64,000 bases of DNA from Lonicera japonica (lineage: Eukaryota > Streptophyta > Magnoliopsida > Dipsacales > Caprifoliaceae). Shown in pieces: positions 55,287-64,000 of this stretch (the stretch's first letter is position 1; each line of letters begins with the position of its first letter). Position numbers and translations under genes: made by a program. Below the pieces are notes generated by a model. It saw only the letters and a list, made by a program, of their open reading frames with translations, did not search any database and was not told where the DNA came from. The stretch lies in contig JAKCWG010000365.1 of the NCBI GenBank assembly GCA_021464415.1, forward strand, positions 1 through 64,000, given 5' to 3'.

Positions 55287-55640
55287 ATTGGTTGAAACTA
55301 CTCACACAATCTCTTAAGGACTCATTTGATTGTATCTAAATAGATTACATAATATATAGTTAAGAAATTTGCAATTTTTACATTTATGTGGTTTAAGTTG
55401 TTAATATAGCTTAATCGTTGAAACTACTCGCGCAATCTCTTAAGGGCCCATTGTAAATTACACAATATACAATTAAGAAATTTATGATTTTTATATTTAT
55501 GTGTGTCAAGTTGTTAAAAAGAAACTACTCGCACAATCTTTGAAGGACTCATTTGGTCGTATCAAAAATTGTAAATTACACAATATGCAATTAAGAAATT
55601 TGCAACTTTTTATATTTATGTGTGTTTAGTTCTCAAAATA
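55287..55640. repeat. Local tandem triplication (about 110-130 bp unit)
   Basis: Three units start near 55287, 55421 and 55524 with AACTACTCGCACAATCT-type sequence. Each runs to AATTAAGAAATTTGCAATTTTT and ATTTATGTG. The equivalent part of block 1 has one copy, split by the MITE at 2245-3148. Confidence 0.8.
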
Positions 55641-56944
55641 GTTTAACCATAAATATATCAAATATTCTCTAATAATTCAAATTGATTCATTAAAAGTTCG
55701 AATTAGGTCATTAAGTAAAACTTAAAGTAATTCTAAAATTAAGTTAGAGATCTTACTAGCTAGCCAAGTAAATTCAATTCTAAACCTACTATGGTTGTTT
55801 TAGAGATGTGAATTCAATTCTATATTTCACATAAATATAAGATCCACACGTGATTCTGGTATTTCAAAAAATAAAATAAATCTAGACAAATTTTTAAATA
55901 AAATAGAAAGTTTAAAATGTGTTCTTATTCTAACCTCTTAAATTTTCTAATGCTATGCTACAAATAGAATTGAAATAATCGTAAATATACAAATTTAGAA
56001 TGAAAATAAACCACCATTATAAATAAATAATTATCGCAGCCAAATAGGTGTTATTTTAAAGAAGGTAGTTTTGATATTTGTCCATCTTTACTACCAATTA
56101 TATGTAAGATGGGTTACTAAAGTTCAACGAAACTTAGAAATAGGTACCAAACTTTATTATAAAATCCGACAAGAATACAAAATCTCAATCCGCTCACAAA
56201 TCAAAGCTAAAAATCAGAAGATGAAGTCAAAGAAAGTGTGATCCTTATGAGCAATCTCAGTATAGCTTGCAATTACACCTGCATGTAACTCTTTAAGGTG
56301 GCACTATTTGTCATATTAATTTCCTCCACTATTTTAAAATTTTCTTTATATCTACTCAAACTATAAAAGAAACTACAACTGAATTTGATTACTAATCAAT
56401 TAATTACATTTAAAGCTTTGAACAATAGTTTAATTTCTGATATTTTCATTCTCATAAGTTGCATATGTGTGTATATAATAACAAATGCCATGTGTATGTA
56501 TTGATCATATCCAATTCAGAAGAGATAATTAAGAAGAGAAATCTAAGTTTTCATTCTCATAAGTTTGCACCTTAAGCTTAAACATTGTCTAAGACAATTT
56601 GCACCCTAAACATTAAATTTGTTGCAATCTAATCCAATATACCATCATTTCCAGCCAAATTTCTAACCACCGTGCAACACGAGCAGTTCATGTGATCGTC
56701 TTTTTGGTCAACAACATCGAATAGATTCCTATTTAATAGACGATTCGTTCGTTAAGTGTTATTATAAATGGGAATTTGTTAGTGTAAATGAGGGTTTTAA
56801 TTTCTTTAATCCATTTTAGTTTGTGTTCATCAAAAATTACCCTTAAAAAAGATTCATGTGAGTTGCTTTTGTTGGATGGTAGTTAAATTTTTTTACGGAA
56901 ATGGCCTATTGGATTTGATTGCAAATCTTATATAATCTTAATTA

Positions 56945-57490
56945 TACAATAATAATAGATAGTAAAATTGCTTCTTTTCATATCAATTTGTCATGTGTCG
57001 ACAATTTATTGTAGTATTAAATATTTAATTTTTCTCTTTTTTACTCTTTTAAATGTGATATTTTACAACTTTATGTAATATTAAATGTTTTCAAATTTCA
57101 CTTTTACTATTTTGAATTGTCATTTGTTATAGGTTTCGAATTCCTCATTAATTATTTATAAAAATCTCTTTTTCCATCCCCACTTCTTTCTTATTATATA
57201 TACATTTCTTTAATAATAATAATAATAGATAGATAGATAGATAGATAGATAGTAAAATTTCTTCTTTTCATATCAATTTGCCATTTGTCCACAATTTTTT
57301 ATATTATTAAATATCTAATTTTCTCTTTTTTACTCTTTTAAATGTGATATTTTACAACTTAATGCAATAATGAATGTTTTCGAGTTTCACTTTTACTATT
57401 TTGTACTGACATTTTTTTATAGGCTTTGAATTCTTTCATTAATTATTTACAAAATCTCTTCTTCCCCACTTCTTTGTTATTATAGATAAT
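56945..57490. repeat. Tandem duplication of about 270 bp with a GATA microsatellite
   Basis: Two units (about 56951-57195 and 57228-57486) share TAGTAAAATT, CTTCTTTTCATATCAATTTG, TTTAAATGTGATATTTTACAA and CCCCACTTCTTT. A (GATA)n run at about 57228-57252 lies at the start of the second unit. Confidence 0.85.
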
Positions 57491-57776
57491 TAGTGGGAAG
57501 GACCATATATATCAAGTGGTTTTGATAAAGGACACATTCTTTTCCACATTAGCTGAAACTCCAATCTTTTTAATAAAGGAGGGTATTTTGTAAAAAAGAC
57601 AGACATTTATGTTATTTTATTTTTTATTATTATTTTCCTTCGTAAGTAAAATACCCATTTTAGCCTTGCACTATTGTATGCATATTCTTTAATTTTAGCT
57701 CTCAATATTATGATTGTAACGGCTGCAAGATATGTCTCTAGCTTGTCCATCTTTATTTCACCTGATATATAAATGT

Positions 57777-57959
57777 TGTTGTGGGAATAATTTTATTCAA
57801 CCTTTCATTAGATGAGCCCTTTAAATAGGGTACAAATACAATAGGAAATAGGATTAACAATAAAGCCTAATATGGCCCATAATGTATAATTTGCACAATA
57901 AAATCCCTAATACATATTCTATCTATATGATAGCACACTACATGTAATTTCCTTCAACA
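57777..57959 (-). repeat. 3' LTR of a Ty1/Copia element, about 183 bp
   Basis: On the minus strand it begins TGTTGAAGG and ends CCCACAACA (perfect TGTTG/CAACA ends), with a TATTTAAAGG TATA-like motif. The adjacent internal bases AAGGGAGAG form a polypurine tract. The exact left end could be 57774. The matching 5' LTR is not seen in this window. Confidence 0.75.
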
Positions 57960-57974
57960 CTCTCCCTTGTGCTG

Positions 57975-58480
57975 AGTCGAAGATAGAATGGTACATGCAG
58001 TGTTGCCTCATTAAAAACTTGTCAAGTAAAAAACCCTATGGGAAAAATAACCTTGATCGAAGGAGAAAGAGTACAACATTATGATGATTATGCTAGACTT
58101 CATTCGTTGAGTCTATATTTCTATTTGATCATTACTTCGATCAATAGAGTTTGCACGCATCGTTACCTCATTAAAAAGTTTGCCAGGTAACAAAACCCAG
58201 TGAAAAAAATGAACATTGGTCTAAGGAAAATAGTATAACGTAACGTCATATTAATGATAGACTCTCCATCAAGTCTACACCTCACCCTAATGTTTGCATT
58301 AATCAAGGAATTTGAAAAACTTATGCATGAATCGTTGCCTCGTTAAAAACCTTACCAAGTAACAAAACCCTGTGGGAAAAATAACCTTGGTTGAAGGAAA
58401 AGAGTACAACGCGTGTTAGACTCCTTCTTAAGTCTACACTCCCCCTGATCCTTACATTGATCAAGGGAGTTTGGAAAGCC
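57975..58480 (-). repeat. Triplicated 3' region of the Copia element (about 165-172 bp unit)
   Basis: Three diverged units lie near 57997, 58157 and 58329. Each contains GTTGCCTCATTAAAAAC, then CCAAGTAACAAAACCC, GGGAAAAATAACCTTGG, AGAGTACAAC and TCAAGTCTACACT-type sequence. Such repeats between RNase H and the 3' LTR are common in related plant Copia families. Confidence 0.8.
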
Positions 58481-60862
58481 TACGCATTCCTATGCTTTTC
58501 AAATATAGCCTTAGGCAAAGATTTAGTAAACAAATCTGCTACATTCTCCTCAGATCTTACTTGATTCACTTGAATCTTGAGGAGAGCCTGTTGTTGCTGA
58601 TTATAGAAAAACTTTGGAGATATATGTTTTGTATTATCACCCTTGATATAACCTAGCTTCATCTGTTCGATGCAAGCTGCATTGTCTTCATAGATGTAAG
58701 TAGGCTCTTCAGTGGTAGAACTCAAACCACTAGTTCCTCGAATATGTGTAATGATTGCCCTTAACTATATACACTCACGAACCGCTTCATGTAGAGCAGT
58801 AATCTCAGAATGGTTCGAGGAGGTAGCCATAAGAGTTTGCTTTGTTGATCTCCAATATATTGTTGTGTTCTCAATAGTGAATATATAACCAGTTTGGGAA
58901 CGACCTTTATGTGGGTCAGAGAGGTACCCTGCATCAGCAAAACCAACCAAAATATCATTTGGAGTTTTAATGTAGGGGCTAGCCTTTTTGACATCAACAT
59001 TTGCTTTATAAATTGTCGTGTCATCTGCAATTCCTTTTGCCTCTCTGTAGGGAAAGAATAGTCCCAAGTCAATGGTTCTTTTTAGATATCGAAAAATATT
59101 CTTAATACCATTCTAGCTAACAAGTTCACTGAGAATGCTATGTCTGGTCGAGTGCATTGGGCCAAGTACAATAATGCGCCTATTGCACTTAAATAAGAAA
59201 TTTCAGCTCCGAACACCTCTTTGTCATCTTCCTTTAGACGGAATGGATCTTTTCTTGGATCCAAACTTCGACCGATTATGGGAGTGCTAGCAGGATGCGT
59301 TTTGTCCATGTTGAATCACTTGAGCATCTTTTGGACATACGCAGACTGGTGGATTAATATTCCACAAGCTCGATGTTCTAGTTCAAGACCTAGACAGAAT
59401 CGAGTTTTTCCAAGATCCTTCATCTCAAATTCGAATTTCAGGTAACTAGTGGTTTCTCTTATTTCATCAAGAGTACCTATTATGTTCATGTCATCAACAT
59501 ATACAGCCACAATTGCGAATCCGAAACTTGTTTTCTTTATGAATACGTAGGAGCATAATTCGTAATTCTTATATCCCTTCCCAGTCAAGTAGTCACTTAG
59601 ACGGGTATACCACATCCGTCCAGATTATTTTAATCCGTAAAGTGAGCGTTTCAACGTAAATTGCAAACGCACTCCGTGGTTTAGAGTCATTTGACTTGGG
59701 TAATGTAAGGCCATCAAGCACTTTTATATATATCTCTGAATCAAGATCCCCATAGAGATATGCAGTAACCACAACCATGAACTACATTTCCAGTCCTTCG
59801 GAAACTACCAAGCTAACTAAGTAGCGAAATATTACAACATCCATTACGGGAGAGTATGTCTTCTCGTAGTCAATTCCAGGGCGTTGTGAGAAACCTTGCG
59901 CCACAAGGCGAGCCTTATACCTCATAACTTCATTATTCTCATTATGCTTTCTGACAAATACCCATTTATGTCCTACAGGCTTTACGCTTGGTGGGGTTAG
60001 TAGTATTGGACCAAATACCTGTCTTTTTCCCAGAGAATCTAGTTCTGCCTGGATTGCTTCTTTCTATTTAGGCCAATCTGCTCTTTGTTGACATTCTGCA
60101 ACAAAGCGAAGTTCGACATCATCGTGCTCTATGATTTCTTGAGAAATAGTATATACAAATATATCATCAATATATGGAAGATCTCTCCATCAACTAGTAT
60201 ACCTTTTTATAATCCATTGAGATTTTTTTGTTCTCTAGAATCATTTCAAACATCGAAGCATCCTCCAGTACTGATTCATGGACATAACTATAATCAGAAA
60301 TAATCTCATAAGAAGGGTTCTTTTCATTGATAATTAATAGATCGGTTTGTGCCTTATTTTCCATTTTCTTCCTTGGGTGAGTGTCAGTCGAACTGAGTGG
60401 CCTCCCCCTCTTCCTTTGGGGAGCCACGACCTTAATCACGCCTCCACTAAGTATGGTTGTAGTATCTCTATTTGCGACACCGTCCCCCTTGTCGGAGACT
60501 TCTAACCTTGCAGGCACATTTGCAGCTGGTATATGTGATCTCGTCACTTTTGCGATATCAGTAAACACATCAGGCATCGAATCTGCTACGTTCTGAAGAT
60601 CGATTATTCTTTTCACTTCACTTTCACATTGTGAAGTGCGGGGATCAAAATGAGACAAGGTGGGAACAAACCATGACAATTCATGTCGTTGCCTTGAAAA
60701 GTCCTTTTTTTTATCTCCCCCTAACGACGGGAAAACTGTCTCATCGAAGTGACAATCCGTAAATCTAGCGGTAAAGAGATAGCCTGTCAAGGGTTCTAAA
60801 TAGCGGATAATTGTTGGGGATTCATATCCAACATAAATGCCTAATCGTCTTTGGGGACCCAT
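58480..60862 (-). pseudogene. Copia RT and RNase H remnant
   Basis: Consecutive fragments change frame. 60862-60194 covers the integrase C-terminal/linker region. 59778-59316 includes the RT with AVYVDDMNIIG and FEMKDLG...FCLGLE. 59309-59082 reads HPASTPIIGRSL and LLYLAQCTRPDIAFSVN. 59067-58765 includes GFADAGYLSDPHKGRSQTGY. 58725-58480 is the RNase H end with EDNAACIEQMKLGYIKGD and ENVADLFTKSLP. The catalytic YVDD is intact, but stops separate the pieces. Confidence 0.85.
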
Positions 60863-60865
60863 TTT

Positions 60866-62242
60866 ATTGCGTTATGAGGGCGCAATTGGCACATATACTG
60901 CTGAACCAAATATGCGTAAGTGTGAAATGTCAAGCTCATATCTAGTGACCAACTGGTACGCAGAAAATGGCTGGTTAGCAGTAGGTCTGAAACGAATAAG
61001 TAAAGATGCGTGTAATATTGCATAGCCCCAGGCAGATATAAACAAGTTGGTGCGCATAACCAGTGCCCTAGCCACCATCTGTAATCTTTTGATGGTGGCT
61101 TCTGTGAGACCATTTTGTATATGCAGATGGGGAACAGGATGCTCTACATCAATCCCAATAGACATGCAATAGTCATCAAATATTTTTGATGTAAACTCTC
61201 CAGCATTGTCAAGCCTTATAGACTTGATAGGATGATCAGGGTGGTGAGCCCTTAAACGTATAATCTGTGCTAGGAGTTTTACAAATGCAGCATTTCTTGT
61301 GGACAATAATAAGACGTATGACCAGTGTGTCGACGCATCCACCAGAACCATAAATTACTTGAATGGCTCGCATTCTGGATGGATAGGTCCACATATATCT
61401 CCTTGTATCCTTTGTAAGAATGGAATAATTTCTTTTGTATCTTTAGCATAAAAAAGTCTCGATCCTGTTTTTGCTAAATAACAGGCTTTACAAAATAATT
61501 GATGTGCTTTTGACGTAGTCAAAGAGGCATAATGGGAGGGTCGTAATGTTTCTGGTACTTTAGAAGGTAAGTTCTGTTTTTGAATAGTATTAGAATCGAC
61601 ACCTTGCATTGTGGCGATTTTTTGTCCCATTTTATTTTTTACTCAAAAAAATGGATGTCTGTATGAGTTCTTTAAAATACAGATCATCATGTCACGACCA
61701 CGATGTCCTAGGTGGTCGTGCCAAAACCTGTATGAGTCAGTGTCCCACATTTCATTATTAGTGACAGCGTACGATTCAATAATCCGAATAGTAGTGAGGT
61801 ACAGTCCACTAGATCGACTCATTAGTTTCTCGAAGATGTATTTTCTTCCACATTCATTAGAGGTAATATAAAGGTATTCTATTACATTCTCAAAATGAGT
61901 TTCTATTTGAAAACCATTGTCACGAATATCTTTGAAACTAAGTAAGATTCGGGTAGCTCTTGGTGCATACAAAGCGTCTGTGACTTTAAATAATGTGCCG
62001 TTATGCAATAAAAATTTGGCATTACCTCGCCCTTTTATTACTTGCGATGATCCGATCATTGTAGTCACAGAGGAATTATGGGCTATTAATTCAACAAATA
62101 ATTGCATATTCCTTAAAATAGTATGGGTGGTTCCACTATCAACTAAACATTCAAGTTCTCCTTGAGTCATCCCTACAATAATGAAATCGAGTATAAAATC
62201 CGAACAATGGACAAAAAAATCGAACATATATATCAAATGCAT
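60866..62242 (-). pseudogene. Copia protease, pre-integrase and integrase remnant
   Basis: 62242-61643 carries the protease site LVDSGTTHTIL and later the pre-integrase His pair (WHDHLGHRG). 61630-61355 has the following KACYLAKTGSRLFY piece, where the expected Cys pair is incomplete. 61351-60872 is the integrase core with DASTHWSYV, RLDNAGEFTS and NGLTEATIKR. The D-D-E positions look preserved, but the domains are in different frames. Confidence 0.85.
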
Positions 62243-62519
62243 CAGAATAAAGTTCGAAGTTTAATTAATAAAACCAACGATAATCAATCCAATATCTTGT
62301 TCAAAAATCTAATCCATCCATTCAATCAATCATAAACTTTAAGACAAAACCATTGTCTAATTAAGAATTAGGCAATATGCCTGTTTAACTATTTTTTAAA
62401 AAATGAAGTGAATAAAGCAGATCAGTCAAAATCGAGTGCATTCATTGACTGGGCAAATTCCTTCTTGCCACTAAAGTCTGCGATTGTGAAGTTAACATCA
62501 GCATTATTATCTCCTTTAT

Positions 62520-63477
62520 TCATAAAATGAGATTCTTGTTCTTTAGACTCTCAATATTTCTTGTAGCTCGCTGCTACTTTAGCGCTTGCATGGCAGTTCT
62601 TGTACTACTGCCCAGCAACTCCACACCTGTAACATGGCTCATCGCCAACTCTTTTCTTTTTGACCGGAGGGTTCTTAGGTGCATTATTCACCTTGTTTCC
62701 CTGACCACCAGGTCCAATAATATCATTTCTTCTCCATACTTTGGAAGAGCCTCCACGACTCGCACCACGACTCCCACGTTGTGCCTTGTTGCCACGTGAG
62801 TAGGGATCAGCACGTCCAACCCCCCTTGCATTGAGGTTCTTTTCACTGTTCATCTTACCGTAGTTAGCCTCAGAAATTTTCTTTGTCCCGACGGGCCTGA
62901 CATTGTTATTCAAAAGAACCTCATTATGCCTTTCAGCCACTTGTAGTAGATTGATCAGCTTATTGAATGTTGTGATTCTTTTGTTATCATACTCGAACCT
63001 ATACTGGTTTGCTAGTATAAGTGCTGAAGTAGGAAAAGTGGAAAGGGTCTTCTGAATCACATCATCTTTTGTGAGGTCCTTTCCACAGAAGTTAAGACGT
63101 GCCTTTAGGCGTAGCATGTCCTTGTTGAAATCGTTAACCCTTTTATAACCAAGCAAGTGGATTTCATTCCACTGAATGGTCAATTCTAGGAACAAAGCGT
63201 CATGAATGTTCCCGAAACATCCCTTAAAGGCATCCCATAGTTCTTTAAGTGTCTTCAACTGAAGGTACTCCCAACGTAGGCTAAAGTCAATATGTTTCCT
63301 TAAAAACATTAATGCATTTGCTTTCACCTTATCAGACGGTCCGTTGTCTGTGGGGTCAGTAAATGTGGCTGAGTATTCTTTAGCCACAAAAGCGGTTTCT
63401 ACGTCAGAAACCCCTCGATGGCACTCAAGTCCTTCTGAGTCCAAAATGTCAAATTCGGGTCGAGTTGGGTCGGCCAT
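62520..63477 (-). pseudogene. Copia Gag remnant
   Basis: 290 residues from MADPTRPEFDILDSEGLEC. The UBN2-type gag core is recognisable (LKTLKELWDAF, then FNKDMLRLKARL). A Gly/Arg-rich tail follows. The zinc knuckle begins PCYRCGVAG but its His position is lost and a stop follows (62607-62605). The later Cys can be read beyond the stop, so a point change ended the frame. Confidence 0.85.
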
Positions 63478-64000
63478 CTTAATAAAAAATAGATAAAATA
63501 TTACATAGTTGTGAGTACATCCATATTAATTATGTTTTAGGAATATGAATTAGATTTCAAAATCAAGATTCGTAATGGTCACATTTTCGATGCCGTATGA
63601 AAATACTTTATCATAGTGATTATAATGCGCATGAACTTTCATCATCATAGCAACTTTCAATTTATAACATATTAAATAAAATAATTAACAATATAAATAA
63701 TTGTGAGTAAAACAATTATATAACTAATATTTAAATTTTCTTTAGCATGCTAATTTAAGTAAAACATAAATTTAATGTAAATAAAAATTGTTTTTAAGAT
63801 AAAATAAAAAGATTAATTAAATTTTATTCAAAATTAAATTTTAGATTTTTAGTTATATTATTTTAAAGTTTTTATAAAAAATTAAGGAGATAGAAACATG
63901 ATGCGAATGAGTAAATTGGATTTGTATTTTACACAATTTCTAGGTGTTAGTTTCTTAAAAGATTACATGAGACCATTTTTTTTACAAATCATATAAATTT
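63478..64000. other. AT-rich sequence upstream of the Copia gag
   Basis: Probably the Copia leader or flanking DNA. No LTR end, primer site or gene is recognised. Confidence 0.4.

Larger units (their letters stand above)
52727..57776. repeat. Host block 3 and flanking intergenic DNA
   Basis: 53020-53420, 54380-54620 and 55200-55360 match parts of 1-2220. 55640-56330 matches the region around the Tat insertion site, including a third empty site at about 56299 (GGTGGCACTATTTG). 56550-56780 matches 36480-36690. No copy of the peptide gene is recognisable before the Copia element. About 54626-55190 is absent from block 1 and starts near ATCCGTGCGATGCACGGGG, a hairpin-like motif often seen in plant Helitron-type repeats. 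Confidence 0.65.
57777..63477 (-). mobile_element. Decayed Ty1/Copia element, 5' end not in view
   Basis: On the minus strand: gag (63477-62605), protease and pre-integrase (62242 region), integrase (about 61560-60870), RT (about 60000-59080), RNase H (about 59070-58480), a repeated 3' region, then the 3' LTR. Several frameshifts and stops make it inactive. No 5' LTR and no tRNA-Met-type primer site is visible up to 64000, so the element is either longer than the window or truncated. Confidence 0.85.

Noticed and set aside
60085..62165. Plus-strand open frames across the Copia element
   Set aside because: They are antisense shadows of the decayed Copia pol on the minus strand.
1..64000. tRNA, rRNA or other structured RNA genes
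   Set aside because: No cloverleaf or rRNA sequence was recognised on either strand. The only tRNA-related matches are the retrotransposon primer sites.

Overview
This is nuclear DNA of a flowering plant, very probably a eudicot. The signs are AT-rich intergenic sequence, nested Ty3/Gypsy (Tat and Athila), Ty1/Copia and LINE elements, several MITEs, and one small cysteine-rich secreted-peptide gene. I cannot name the species. Host coding content is minimal: one intact 111-residue peptide gene (38021-38356, minus) and a broken paralogue (24332-24498). Nearly everything else is transposable element or duplicated intergenic DNA.

Layout. (1) 1-3985 is duplicated intergenic DNA with a probable MITE. 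(2) 3986-22770 is a complete 18.8 kb Tat-clade Gypsy element on the minus strand, with 1572-bp LTRs that look identical, a GTGGC target duplication, and one uninterrupted 2294-codon gag-pol. On the opposite strand it carries two further apparently intact genes: a five-exon plant mobile domain (PMD) gene encoding 854 residues, and a single-exon 418-residue gene of a plant-specific, DUF7745-like type. (3) 22776-24498 continues the interrupted host block and ends in the broken peptide gene. (4) 24499-27651 is a decayed Tat pol fragment, split by a related solo LTR (26266-27614, target duplication ATAAA). (5) About 27.7-34.3 kb is a degenerate L1-type LINE with an internal triplication. (6) 34.4-38.4 kb is an unassigned repeat, a second host block and the intact peptide gene. 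(7) 38.5-50.65 kb is tandem intergenic repeats split by a recent 7.16 kb Athila-type element (40366-47529) that has gag-protease but no polymerase. (8) 50.65-57.77 kb is MITEs and a third host block. (9) 57777 to at least 63477 is a decayed Copia element on the minus strand whose 5' end is not seen.

The most interesting system is the Tat element. The perfect palindrome TGTCGCGCGACA is clustered just upstream of a TATA box in three separate promoters of the same element: the LTR (nine sites, six perfect), the PMD gene (three sites) and the DUF7745-like gene (three sites). The nearest site lies 12-27 bp from TATA each time. I infer a transposon-encoded regulatory circuit in which one factor, perhaps one of the two accessory proteins or a host factor, acts on all three promoters. 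VANC anti-silencing proteins of VANDAL transposons, which recognise motifs in their own element, are a functional analogy. The PMD gene keeps its introns plausibly because it lies antisense to the genomic RNA.

The host framework is a block present three times (about 0.5-3.98 plus 22.78-24.5 kb; 35.5-38.4 kb; 53.0-56.8 kb). Two copies keep empty sites matching the Tat insertion point, so the insertion history can be read within this one window.
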